From: a bacterium
GTDB taxonomy: Bacteria; Myxococcota_A; Bradymonadia; REDH01
Direction: 5' to 3'
Length of the DNA stretch: 35,243 bases
NCBI GenBank assembly: GCA_030427825.1
Contig: JAUICO010000049.1
Coordinates: 1 to 35,243, forward strand
Part shown: one piece after another, positions 24,913 to 33,195 of the stretch
How positions within the stretch are numbered: position 1 is the stretch's first letter
Layout of the letters: each line of letters begins with the position of its first letter
Program-made: the position numbers and the translations under genes
The notes under the pieces: generated by a model
The model's input: only the letters and a program-made list of their open reading frames with translations
What the model was told of the DNA's origin: nothing
The model's database searches: none

Positions 24913-25960
24913 ACACGATTCCCGCGTCCAGCTGAGCCAGCAAACGTCCCAGCTCTCGGTGCGTACCCAGAGTGCGCAACGCCCGGCTGACATAGGACAG
25001 CGAGTCGTCGATGTAGCCCATGAAAGACGGGTTTCCCTTCACGCGGTCGATGTAAACGAAACGCCCCGCGTCTTTCAGCTTTCTCTGTACGGTCTGCAGC
25101 AGGAACATTTCGCGCACTTCATCGGGCGCGCTGGTGTCGAGAACGACGTCGCACAGGCCGCTACAGTATCGGCTGAGCAGTCTCTCGAAGACGGCCGGCT
25201 CAAGCACGAGGTAGGAGTCCCTGAGAAAGGCGACGCCGTCGTAGACCGCAGGTCCCATCATCGCATCCTGGAAGTCGATGACGACCAGCTCGCCGTCAAC
25301 GACCATCAAGTTGTGGCTCTGAAAGTCCCGGTGCATCACGCGCTGCGGGATGCGGGCCAGGTCCTCGACCAACGCGTCGAAACAGCGGCTCAGGGTCGTC
25401 CGATGCCCTTCCGGCAGCGCCACGCCGAGCTGCTCTTCGAGGCGCCATTCAACATAATGGTCGAGCTCCCAACGCAGCATGCCTGCGTCGAAGCGCCTCG
25501 ATGTCACGAAGCCCGGAGGCGCAGCCTGCATCCGCGTCTGCATCTCGACGAGAAAGTCTACGCCGCGCGTGTAGGTCGCTTCGACGCCTTCTCTGCGGGC
25601 CACGTCATCGAAGAGCGCCTCACCAAGGTCCTCAACCCAGAGCACGCGACGCTCTTCATCGATGGCGAATACCTCCGGCACGCGAACACCCGCCTTGCTC
25701 AGCCAGCGCTGCGCGAGGACAAAGGTGTCTTCTGCCAACGTAACACTCTCGACCGAACCCTTTTCGTCGCCAACGCCGCCGGCCGGCGGAAGCGCCATCG
25801 CAACTTCAGCCGCGGCGCCGCCCACACGGGCGTAGCGGCGCAGAGACGCGTGCTGTGGCAACAGGCGAACTGTCGTCTCATCCAAAGCAGGACGGTGCTG
25901 CTGTGCGCTCGCCCGCACCCTGGCGACGATGCCCGACTCGCTGTGATCAATCGCGGCCAC
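24905..25960 (-). CDS. Aminoglycoside-phosphotransferase-fold sugar kinase, AmgK-like
   Basis: A 351-residue kinase of the APH fold. Motifs: SLRRYARV at the N-terminal lobe (AmgK relatives have DASFRRYFRV), VLWVEDLGE in the hinge region, the catalytic loop HRDFQSHNLM and the metal-binding VIDFQDAMMGP. AmgK phosphorylates the anomeric carbon of MurNAc or GlcNAc for peptidoglycan recycling. I prefer the GTG at 25960, which has AGGAGG five bases before it. A frame-matching GTG at 25966 would overlap that ribosome site. The stop overlaps the nucleotidyltransferase start. The prenyltransferase ends 9 bp upstream, so all three genes form one operon. Confidence 0.82.
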   Translation of the reverse strand: MAAIDHSESGIVARVRASAQQHRPALDETTVRLLPQHASLRRYARVGGAAAEVAMALPPAGGVGDEKGSVESVTLAEDTFVLAQRWLSKAGVRVPEVFAIDEERRVLWVEDLGEALFDDVARREGVEATYTRGVDFLVEMQTRMQAAPPGFVTSRRFDAGMLRWELDHYVEWRLEEQLGVALPEGHRTTLSRCFDALVEDLARIPQRVMHRDFQSHNLMVVDGELVVIDFQDAMMGPAVYDGVAFLRDSYLVLEPAVFERLLSRYCSGLCDVVLDTSAPDEVREMFLLQTVQRKLKDAGRFVYIDRVKGNPSFMGYIDDSLSYVSRALRTLGTHRELGRLLAQLDAGIVYE

Positions 25961-25969
25961 GAGCACCTC

Positions 25970-26842
25970 CTACAAGAAGTAGATCAACGCCACGATCAGC
26001 GCCGACCACACCAGCATGTTTCCGACGAACACATTGTCTTTGACGATCGCTTCGGTCGGCGACCTGCCGCGACTCGTGTCTCCCGAGAGCTGAAAAAAGC
26101 GACCCAACCCGATGACGATAAATGGAATGGTGACCGGCAGCAGCTCCGTGCCGAACGCGTTCGTGACCCGGGTCTCCCACGTGTACGCGGAGTAGGCGCC
26201 GAAGGTGCACACCGCCACCGCGATCATGAGCGCACGTACGCGATGTTCGCGGTAGTACTGCAGCACCAGGCGCTGCGTACTGCCGGAGCCCTCAGAGGAA
26301 AGCAGCTCGTGACGCCGCTTTCCGAGCGCGAGGTACAACGCGAGAAGAAAGGTGCACGCGATAATCCAAATCGACAGCGGCACGCTGATCGCGAAAGCGC
26401 CGGCGAGCACCCGCAGCAGGAAGCCCCCCGCGATGATCAGGACGTCGACCCAGGCCACGTTCTTCAGCCCCGCCGAGTATGCCGCGTTCTGCGTCAGGTA
26501 CGCGAAACACACGATGCCGGCGCGCCAGTCGATCACAAACGCAGCGGCGAGGCCGAGCACCGCGAGACCGGCAGCGACTCGGCGTGCGGTGGCCACCGGC
26601 ACCACCCCGGCTGCGATGGGTCGGTGACGCTTGAGCGGGTGGGCGCGGTCGCCGGCGACGTCGATACAGTCGTTGAGCAGATACACCGCGCTGGCCAATG
26701 CGCAGAAGGCCGCAAAAATCGCCGCCGCACGTAGCGCCTGTTCCACCGCCAGCAGCTGCATGCCGAAGACCAGAGGAGCAAGCACGAAGGCGTTCTTGAT
26801 CCACTGGTGTGGACGCATGCTCCGAATGAGGCCCTTCATCAT
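25970..26842 (-). CDS. UbiA-family prenyltransferase, decaprenyl-phosphate phosphoribosyltransferase-like
   Basis: A 290-residue integral membrane protein of the UbiA superfamily, with about eight hydrophobic helices. 'MRPHQWIKNAFVLAPLVF' at the N-terminus and 'LNDCIDVAGDRAHPLKRHRPIAAG' (Asn57, Asp58, Asp61, Asp65) are close to DPPR synthase (Rv3806c type), which joins phosphoribose to a polyprenyl phosphate. In mycobacteria this is the first step to decaprenyl-phosphoryl-arabinose. No DprE1/DprE2-like partner is visible here. It heads a minus-strand operon with the AmgK-like and MurU-like genes. The ATG lies at or near the start expected from a TTGACA promoter, so the mRNA may be leaderless. 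Confidence 0.85.
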   Translation of the reverse strand: MMKGLIRSMRPHQWIKNAFVLAPLVFGMQLLAVEQALRAAAIFAAFCALASAVYLLNDCIDVAGDRAHPLKRHRPIAAGVVPVATARRVAAGLAVLGLAAAFVIDWRAGIVCFAYLTQNAAYSAGLKNVAWVDVLIIAGGFLLRVLAGAFAISVPLSIWIIACTFLLALYLALGKRRHELLSSEGSGSTQRLVLQYYREHRVRALMIAVAVCTFGAYSAYTWETRVTNAFGTELLPVTIPFIVIGLGRFFQLSGDTSRGRSPTEAIVKDNVFVGNMLVWSALIVALIYFL

Positions 26843-26848
26843 GCCGGG

Positions 26849-26877
26849 TGAATGATTGAAGGCCGATTCAGTGTCAA
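26849..26877 (-). promoter_or_regulatory. Candidate promoter for the prenyltransferase operon, possibly leaderless
   Basis: On the minus strand a perfect -35 TTGACA (26877-26872), a 17-bp spacer and a weak -10 CATTCA (26854-26849) precede the ATG at 26842. Transcription would begin within a few bases of the start codon. Confidence 0.4.
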
Positions 26878-26910
26878 CGAAGCCGCAATCCGGGTAACCG
26901 AAATCACAGA

Positions 26911-26939
26911 TTGACGCACTTGGATACCGCGCGCTAACT
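26911..26939 (+). promoter_or_regulatory. Candidate promoter for the GT2 gene
   Basis: TTGACG (26911-26916), a 17-bp spacer and CTAACT (26934-26939), about 29 bp before the glycosyltransferase start. It lies back to back with the minus-strand promoter. Confidence 0.4.
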
Positions 26940-26967
26940 CGTCGCGACCTGCCACAGGACCTGCTCG

Positions 26968-28464
26968 ATGCCTCTGCATGAGGCGGCCATCATCGCCGTC
27001 TACTACATCGCTCTCACCGCGCTCGTCTTCTTTGGCGCCCACCGTCTGGCCCTCACCTTTGCGTACTGGCGCAGAGGTGAGGAACCGAACGCGACCCTGC
27101 CCGACGACAGGCTGCCGCGGGTCACCGTGCAGCTGCCTATGTACAATGAGCGTTACGTAGCAGAGCGTCTGATTCGCGCCGCAGCCGCGCTCGATTATCC
27201 CCGGGATCGTCTCGAGATTCAGGTCCTCGACGACTCTACCGATGACTCCATCCACATCGTAGATACCGTCGTCGACGAGCTACAGGCGCAGGGCGTGCCG
27301 ATACACTGCATCCGTCGCGACAAGCGCACCGGGTACAAGGCCGGCGCCCTGGAGCTCGGGCTCGAACAGGCCAGGGGCGAGTTCATCGCCATCTTTGACG
27401 CTGACTTCGTTCCGCCGCCAGACTTCCTCAAGCGCGCCGTACCGCACTTCGATGCCCCCGAGGTCGGTATGGTGCAGGCACGATGGGAGCACCTGAACCG
27501 CGACACCAACCTGCTCACTCGTGCGCAGGCGGTACTCCTCGACGGTCACTTCGTCGTTGAGCAGAGCGCCCGCGCCCGCGCAGGTCGCTTCTTTAACTTC
27601 AATGGAACCGCCGGCCTCTGGCGCCGCACCGCCATCGACGACGCCGGCGGCTGGGAACACGACACCATCACCGAAGACCTCGATCTCTCCTACCGCGCGC
27701 AGCTGCGCGGCTGGCGCTTTGTGTACGTGGCCGCAATCACCGCGCCGGCCGAGGTTCCCGCCAACATCAGCGCCTTCAAATCGCAGCAGCACCGTTGGGC
27801 CAAAGGCAGCATCGAGACTCTCAAGAAGCTTGGTCCCGTGCTGCTTCGCTCGAAGCTTCCTGCCGCCGTAAAGACAGAGGCCTTCGTGCATCTGACCGCG
27901 AACATGAGCTACCTGCTGATGGTCCTTGTCGCGATCACGATGCCCCTGGCGACCCTTTTTCGACAGGACCTCGATGCGCCGCTGGGCCTGATGCTCGACC
28001 TGCCGCTCTTTGTGATCGGCACACTCTCGGTGACCGCATTCTATGTGACCGCACAGCGTCGCCGCGGCACATCCTATCTTACGGCGCTGTGCATGCTTCC
28101 CCTCGTCATCGCGGTCGATATTGGACTCTCAGTGCACAAGTCGCGGGCCGTGATTGAGGCCCTGGCCGGACACCAGACCGGATTCGTGCGTACGCCGAAA
28201 TCCGCCATCGTCCACCGCAGCGACCGGAAGAAGAAGAACTCGTACATCAAGCGTGGGTTCCGCGGCGGTATCATCGAGCTATCCCTCGCCGCGTGGCTGC
28301 TCGCCAGCACGGTGCTGCTCTTCGCCAGCCCCTTCCCGTCGTGGCAGCCGCTGCCCTTCCTGTTTCTCTTCTTCATCGGGTACGCGTACGTGGGCACCAT
28401 CTCGCTCCTGCACGCGCTGCCTCAGCGCCATCGCGCCGTGCTGCCCGCCGAGACGAATGCATAG
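26968..28464 (+). CDS. Membrane glycosyltransferase family 2, cellulose-synthase-like
   Basis: A 498-residue processive-type GT2 enzyme with an N-terminal helix, a cytosolic catalytic domain and a C-terminal group of helices (about 310-350, 360-380, 430-480). Catalytic residues are all present: Asp88/89 in VLDDS, DAD (144-146), TED (235-237) and QQHRW (273-277; QxxRW). It resembles cellulose-synthase-like or glucomannan-synthase-like enzymes that make a beta-linked chain and export it. No BcsB or c-di-GMP PilZ domain is evident. The stop overlaps the start of the next gene by 8 nt. Product polysaccharide unknown. Confidence 0.9.
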   Translation: MPLHEAAIIAVYYIALTALVFFGAHRLALTFAYWRRGEEPNATLPDDRLPRVTVQLPMYNERYVAERLIRAAAALDYPRDRLEIQVLDDSTDDSIHIVDTVVDELQAQGVPIHCIRRDKRTGYKAGALELGLEQARGEFIAIFDADFVPPPDFLKRAVPHFDAPEVGMVQARWEHLNRDTNLLTRAQAVLLDGHFVVEQSARARAGRFFNFNGTAGLWRRTAIDDAGGWEHDTITEDLDLSYRAQLRGWRFVYVAAITAPAEVPANISAFKSQQHRWAKGSIETLKKLGPVLLRSKLPAAVKTEAFVHLTANMSYLLMVLVAITMPLATLFRQDLDAPLGLMLDLPLFVIGTLSVTAFYVTAQRRRGTSYLTALCMLPLVIAVDIGLSVHKSRAVIEALAGHQTGFVRTPKSAIVHRSDRKKKNSYIKRGFRGGIIELSLAAWLLASTVLLFASPFPSWQPLPFLFLFFIGYAYVGTISLLHALPQRHRAVLPAETNA

Positions 28465-29902
28465 CGCGGCATTTGCCGCGCTGATCGTCTGCTCTACCGC
28501 CCTCTCCGTCGCCGCCGCGCAGGGCACGCCCGTCGCGCGCGCGGCTGTCGTCTGCCTGCTGTCCGCGTCCCTGGCGCATCTCGCCCTCGTGCTCCGCAGC
28601 CGAAGCTCCCGCCACGACGTCGTCATCGTCGTGATGACAGCCCTCGCCTGCCACATCGCCCTGCTGGTGACGCCGCTCCTCTATAGCGACGACGCCTGGC
28701 GATACCTTGTCGACGGCACGCTCTCAGCAGCCGGCATCAACCCCTTCGCCTACCCACCGGATTCACCCAAAATCGCCGCCCTGATCGGCGAGCTCAGCGA
28801 GCGGGTCAACCACCCGCACATGCCCACCATCTATCCGCCCGGCGCACAGGCTGCTTTCGCCGCCAACGCCGTATTCGGCGCCACGCTGCTGGGCTGGAAG
28901 CTGATCGCTTTTGCTGCGTTGTGCGCAGGCGCACTCGTCCTCAACCGGCTTCCCGCAGATGGCAGGCTCCCCAAAGGCGCAGCGCTCTTTTGTCATCCCC
29001 TCGCCCTCATCGCCGTATCGGGGAACGCAAACGTCGACGCGCTTGGCATCCCCGTTGTCTGCGCGCTGATCGTCCTCATGCACGGACATCGTTCACTGCG
29101 GTCTGCGAGCAGGCGTCACGACGCGCCGCCTGTGACCACCGACGGCATGGCAGCCGCGCTGATCGGTGCTGCGGCCTCGATCAAGCTCTTCCCCCTCGCC
29201 CTCGTCGCGGCGCTCGCGGGTCGCCGCAAGCTCGGGCGCACCATCGTCGTCAGCATGGCAGCCGCCGCCCTGCTCTGCCTCAGCTATCTTCCCCTCGCAG
29301 GCGCCGGCGCGAAGATGTTTGGTTCCCTGGGCACCTACGTGGAGATCTGGCGATACAACGACGGCGCCGGGGCGCTCGCGCACACCGCAACCGAGCGCGC
29401 ACTGACCGCAGCCGGCGTCGCGGAGTCGCTTGAGGTTCCGCTCCTGTCGCGCCTCAACGAAGCGCGTGGCGTGACGACCGTGTACAACGGCGAAGCAACA
29501 CACAAAGCCTTTCGATCGCGGCAGGAACTCGCCGCCCTTGCGCCGAAGGCACTGACGATTCTCGCCCTGATAGCCGCTTTCATTTCGATTCGGCGGCGAC
29601 GCCTCAGTCTCGCGCACGCGGCCTGTCTGGTGCTGTTGGCCTTCTGGCTCTTCGCACCCGTGATTCACCCCTGGTACCTGCTCTGGCTGCTGCCCTTTGC
29701 GCTCGCGGCCGACCACCGCACTTCACTCGTATGGTGTGCGACGATCGCCCTCGCCTTCTACACGCCCGCAGCGGTCGCTGACGGGCTGCCCTGGACCGAC
29801 AGCGCCGCCATCCGCCTGGCCGAGTACCTGCCTGTGTGGTTCACCCTGGGTGCCGGACTCGTGATGCGCCCTGGAGGCCGCAGCCGGCCTGTACCTGCCT
29901 GA
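28457..29902 (+). CDS. Polytopic GT-C glycosyltransferase (GT87/MptB-like)
   Basis: A 481-residue membrane protein with about ten or more hydrophobic helices. I choose the ATG at 28457, which overlaps the stop of the GT2 gene, over the longer open frame that begins within it. The first loop has YSDDAWRYLVDGTLSAAGINPFAYPPDSP. This fits the GT-C pattern of polyprenol-phosphate-sugar-dependent transferases such as MptB and GT87, where the DD pair is catalytic. 'VIHPWYLLWLLPF' near the C-terminus is typical. Such enzymes take their sugar from a polyprenyl-phosphate donor, which fits the divergent DPPR-synthase-like gene. Coupled to the GT2 gene. Confidence 0.82.
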   Translation: MHSAAFAALIVCSTALSVAAAQGTPVARAAVVCLLSASLAHLALVLRSRSSRHDVVIVVMTALACHIALLVTPLLYSDDAWRYLVDGTLSAAGINPFAYPPDSPKIAALIGELSERVNHPHMPTIYPPGAQAAFAANAVFGATLLGWKLIAFAALCAGALVLNRLPADGRLPKGAALFCHPLALIAVSGNANVDALGIPVVCALIVLMHGHRSLRSASRRHDAPPVTTDGMAAALIGAAASIKLFPLALVAALAGRRKLGRTIVVSMAAAALLCLSYLPLAGAGAKMFGSLGTYVEIWRYNDGAGALAHTATERALTAAGVAESLEVPLLSRLNEARGVTTVYNGEATHKAFRSRQELAALAPKALTILALIAAFISIRRRRLSLAHAACLVLLAFWLFAPVIHPWYLLWLLPFALAADHRTSLVWCATIALAFYTPAAVADGLPWTDSAAIRLAEYLPVWFTLGAGLVMRPGGRSRPVPA

Positions 29903-29923
29903 TCTCGCGGCTCGCCCGACGAC

Positions 29924-30661
29924 TCAGGCCAACGCCAGCCAGAGCAGATACTCGACGTTGCCGTTGGGGCCGTGGGTATCGCAGTCCACTCCGCCACGGA
30001 CTTCGAAGCCGACTCGGCGTGCCGCGTCACGGACGGCATCGATCGCGTCACGGCGCGCACCCGGATCGCGCACCACGCCGCGGCTTCCTATGTTCTCGCG
30101 CCCCACTTCGAACTGCGGCTTCACCAGGCACAGCACCTCGGCGCCGGCGCCCAGGAAGCTGCGTGTCGGCGGCAGCACCTTGTCGAGGCCGATGAACGAG
30201 CAGTCGATCACGGCCAGGGAGATCTCCTCAGGAATCGCCTCGCGCGCCAGCTTTCGGATGTTGCAGCGCTCGTGGACGACCACGCGCTCGTCATTTCGAA
30301 GCTTCCACGCGAGCTGCCCGTAGCCCACGTCTACGGCGTACACCTTCGCAGCGCCCCGCTGCAGCAGGCAGTCGGTGAAACCGCCGGTGGACGCGCCGAC
30401 GTCCATGCAGATGCGACCTGTGGGGTCCACCTCGAAGGCGTCCAACGCCTGCTCAAGCTTCAGCCCGCCGCGACTCACATAGACGAGGCCGCCGCCCTTC
30501 AGCTCGACCTCAGCGTCTGCCGGAACCCGCGTCCCCGCCTTGGTCATGCGCTGCCCCGCAACAAACACGTCCCCGGCCATCAAGCGGGCCTGCGCACGCT
30601 GACGGGTCTCAACAAGGCCGCGCTTCACGAGCAAGACGTCGATGCGCTCGCGGCTACTCAA
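29924..30661 (-). CDS. tlyA: TlyA-family rRNA 2'-O-methyltransferase
   Basis: A 245-residue protein with an N-terminal S4 RNA-binding domain (RIDVLLVKRGLVETRQRAQ...) and an FtsJ-like Rossmann methyltransferase (about 65-240). SAM motif: CMDVGASTGGFTDCLL. IDCSFIGLDKVLP and LVKPQFEVG are typical of TlyA. In Mycobacterium TlyA 2'-O-methylates cytidines in 16S and 23S rRNA. It starts at TTG (30661), whose last bases overlap the ispA stop (TTGA). It faces the GT-C gene with 21 bp between the stops. Confidence 0.94.
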   Translation of the reverse strand: MSSRERIDVLLVKRGLVETRQRAQARLMAGDVFVAGQRMTKAGTRVPADAEVELKGGGLVYVSRGGLKLEQALDAFEVDPTGRICMDVGASTGGFTDCLLQRGAAKVYAVDVGYGQLAWKLRNDERVVVHERCNIRKLAREAIPEEISLAVIDCSFIGLDKVLPPTRSFLGAGAEVLCLVKPQFEVGRENIGSRGVVRDPGARRDAIDAVRDAARRVGFEVRGGVDCDTHGPNGNVEYLLWLALA

Positions 30662-31551
30662 CGTAGCGCCTCGACGGCGAGCTCGCTGCGCTCAAGAATC
30701 CAATCCACGAAGAGGCCGTGTATCTTCGACTGCAGAGCGACCTGCCGGGCGATCTCTGCGGCGATGGTGACGTGCTTGCGGACCAGCGCGAGCGCGGCTT
30801 CGGCACCCAGCACCCGGGCCAGATTCACTTCGCACTCGTGGGTGTCGTTCGGGTCCAGCTCCATCAGGTCCAGCAGGTCGTCGCTCAGTTGAAAGGCGGC
30901 GCCGGCGTGCGCGCCCCACTCCGCCAGCGCCTCTTCAATGTCGCGGTCCGCGCCGGCCGCAATGGCGCCCAGCTTCGCCGCCGCCACGAAGAGCGCGCCG
31001 GTCTTCTCAGCGTGCATCTCAAGCAGCGCGGCTTCGTCCGCATCACGCAGGCCGATGTCCCGCACCTGTCCCCCGACCATACCGTGTGAGCCTGCAGCCC
31101 ACGCGAGGACCTCCGCGCTACGGGCGCGACAGGTCGCGTCACGTCCCCGGCCCAGATCCGCCGAGATCAGTGAGAAGGCGTCTGCCTGCAGCGCATCACC
31201 GACAAGAATCGCCGTTGCATCGTCGTACGCTCGATGCAGAGACGGGCGGCCCCGGCGCACGTCGTCATCATCCAACGCCGGCAGATCATCGTGGGCGAGG
31301 CTGTAGGCGTGAATCCACTCGAGAGCGCAGGCGCCGGGCTCAGCGGCTGACGCGACGCCGCCCAGGCCCTCTGCGGTCGCGATCGTCAGCGACGCCCGCA
31401 GCCGCTTTCCGCCTGAGAACACCGCGTAGCGCATGGCCGACTGCAGCAACTCGGGTCCGCCCCAGCGCGCCGAGAAGAGCTCCAGCGCCTGCTCGACGCG
31501 GCCCCGCAGCACAGACAGTTCATCGTTCAGGGCTTCTCCCAGCTCCATCAT
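30658..31551 (-). CDS. ispA: Farnesyl diphosphate synthase-type polyprenyl synthetase
   Basis: A 297-residue trans-prenyl transferase. First Asp-rich motif HDDLPALDDDDVRRG (Asp88, Asp89, Asp94) and second motif SDDLLDL at about 225-230. AVFSGGKRLRASL binds the allylic diphosphate, and GSHGMVGGQVRDI and HAEKTGALF are family blocks. The sequence before the first motif (HAYSLAHDD) is like IspA, so the main product is probably farnesyl diphosphate. It feeds quinone and undecaprenyl synthesis. The ATG at 31551 overlaps the stop of the upstream gene, and its own stop overlaps tlyA. dxs and xseB, common partners in other bacteria, are not here. Confidence 0.95.
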   Translation of the reverse strand: MMELGEALNDELSVLRGRVEQALELFSARWGGPELLQSAMRYAVFSGGKRLRASLTIATAEGLGGVASAAEPGACALEWIHAYSLAHDDLPALDDDDVRRGRPSLHRAYDDATAILVGDALQADAFSLISADLGRGRDATCRARSAEVLAWAAGSHGMVGGQVRDIGLRDADEAALLEMHAEKTGALFVAAAKLGAIAAGADRDIEEALAEWGAHAGAAFQLSDDLLDLMELDPNDTHECEVNLARVLGAEAALALVRKHVTIAAEIARQVALQSKIHGLFVDWILERSELAVEALR

Positions 31552-32363
31552 CCCTTCCTCTGCCAGAATCCGAATGCTCGTTGCTCTTCACCAGCCAGAC
31601 CACGGAAGCCCAGCGAAGCGCGCACCGCCGCCTGTAGAGCCCTCACCTCGGCATCGCCAGCCGAAAGCGGCGACTCGCAGAGGCGAAACCAACGCGCGCT
31701 CCCCGCCTCCCGCTCGGGAATCGGCAGCGCCGACTCCCGCCGATGCGCCAGCTTCGAGACGATTTCGGCGCCAAGCCAGGTCAGCCAGGTCACAACATAT
31801 CGGAATTCGCCGCGGCTTACTTCCAGGCCCGGGTTCGCTTCCAGGTCCACCTCGCCCGCGACTTCGATTCCATATCCGCGCCGTAGAAGTTGCTCGGATC
31901 CGATGTTCTGAATCGCGTGGTCGTCCGTGTCGTGGGCGTTCGCCACGATCGCTTCCGTCGCCGCAGCCGTTCTCTCGAAGAAGGCGACGGCTGCCTCGAC
32001 AAGCGCCGGTGACTCAAAGGCCGCGCGGGGAACACGCAGGTCGAACATGGTCAGGTAGCGGCCGGTGTAGGGATGCAGCGTGGCGTTGACCTCGAGGCGC
32101 GCGGCGCCGACGGCGTTTGCTCCGAAAACGACGAAGCGCGCCCGCTGCTGCAGCCCGGCGCCGGTCAGAGCGCCGACGTGCTCCTCAAACCGCTGGCGGG
32201 TCAGCTCCACCCGACGCATGCGCCGGTCCAGATTCTCGATCTCGGTCCAGGTGATGTCGAACACGGAAGCCGCGTCCGCGATCACACGCTCTGCACTACC
32301 GTCGTCAAAGACGTCGCGACCCGCGCTGAACTTGAAGTACACTGTGTCTTCTCGAAGCCTCAC
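31548..32363 (-). CDS. Uncharacterised protein, 271 residues
   Basis: No family recognised. The start is GTG at 32363 with GGGG about six bases before it. No signal peptide and no clear membrane helix, so probably cytosolic. The sequence mixes alpha and beta elements (VYFKFSAGRDVFDDG; RFVVFGANAVGAARLEVNATLHPYTGRYLTMFDLRVP; EFRYVVTWLTWLGAEIVS). It lacks obvious catalytic motifs, such as P-loops or metal clusters. The stop overlaps the ispA start (ATGATG), so the three genes here are translated in a chain. Presence in the isoprenoid-TlyA operon may be incidental. It is a real gene by coding pattern and overlaps. Confidence 0.7.
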   Translation of the reverse strand: MRLREDTVYFKFSAGRDVFDDGSAERVIADAASVFDITWTEIENLDRRMRRVELTRQRFEEHVGALTGAGLQQRARFVVFGANAVGAARLEVNATLHPYTGRYLTMFDLRVPRAAFESPALVEAAVAFFERTAAATEAIVANAHDTDDHAIQNIGSEQLLRRGYGIEVAGEVDLEANPGLEVSRGEFRYVVTWLTWLGAEIVSKLAHRRESALPIPEREAGSARWFRLCESPLSAGDAEVRALQAAVRASLGFRGLAGEEQRAFGFWQRKG

Positions 32364-32436
32364 CGGCTACCCCTGTCCTGAGCACTACGCCCTGCGTGTC
32401 ACTGTCCTGCTTCTCTCTGTCCTGAGACCGCCTGCC

Positions 32437-33195
32437 GTGTCCGCGTCAACAAGCCACAACAGCGACGATACGTCCTGCCGGCGCGTGGCCCGCGCGGCGG
32501 GTCCCGCCTGTATCGCGCTCAGGGCGCTCGCGCCGGCACTCTTCGCCGCGCTCGCTTTCAGCACCGGCTGCGCAGGAACGCAACGAGCAGATACAGCGCC
32601 GGCCGACTGCTCCGCCATCCTCGCCCGCGCCATGGCTGACCCGTGGGGCGCTTCCTACGCGATCGACTCCGATCCCGAGGGCTTCACGCGGCTCAATCAC
32701 GATCCCGGCGAGGGCTACGTGGTGCGCTTCGAACGCGTGCTCAACGGCGCTGCCGAATACGGGCGGTACTCCCTTACCTGTGCTGAACACGGCATCTCCC
32801 TGGTGCGCACCAACTCCAGCGCCGGGTCCGCGGAGTTTGAACCGCCGATTCCCGTCCTGCCACTCGATGGTTCCAGCGGTACGAGCTTCGGCACCGCGCG
32901 ATTGTGGGTAGACGGGGACGAATCCACCGCACCCTATCGCCTTGCGTGGGAGCGTGAGGATGCAAACGCGCCACCCATGCAATTGGCGCTGCCGTTAGAC
33001 TGGCATCGGGTACGCTCCACCCTTGCGATTCAGGGCGTGATGACGGTCAGCACCGACCAGCACGTGGGCGTAGGCGCGATGCTCGTAGCCGCCGAACGCG
33101 TCGAGCACGTCGAAATTCAGGGATTCGGCGAGACGATCTCTGAGTCGTTGGAGTCGCTCTCCCACTCGGGCGGCGCCGCGTCGGGAACGCGCTGA
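32437..33195 (+). CDS. Probable lipoprotein, function unknown
   Basis: About 252 residues if the GTG at 32437 is the start; the open frame runs further upstream, but that part overlaps the promoter region and reads as noise. A long Arg-containing N-region leads to a hydrophobic stretch ending in FSTGC (Cys45), a lipobox. The rest is beta-rich (GEGYVVRFERVLNGAAEYGRYSLT; PYRLAWEREDANAPPMQLALPLDW). No family recognised. The last 79 bp overlap the end of the convergent lipoprotein on the other strand. Confidence 0.65.
   Translation: MSASTSHNSDDTSCRRVARAAGPACIALRALAPALFAALAFSTGCAGTQRADTAPADCSAILARAMADPWGASYAIDSDPEGFTRLNHDPGEGYVVRFERVLNGAAEYGRYSLTCAEHGISLVRTNSSAGSAEFEPPIPVLPLDGSSGTSFGTARLWVDGDESTAPYRLAWEREDANAPPMQLALPLDWHRVRSTLAIQGVMTVSTDQHVGVGAMLVAAERVEHVEIQGFGETISESLESLSHSGGAASGTR

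Noticed and set aside
24848..26734. A 628-codon plus-strand open frame across the kinase and prenyltransferase genes
   Set aside because: It mirrors two genes with clear motifs. The translation is Arg/His/Gln-rich noise.
32080..32436. An upstream extension of the lipoprotein frame at 32437
   Set aside because: It lies over the 5' end of the opposite-strand gene and would put the signal peptide in the middle of the protein.
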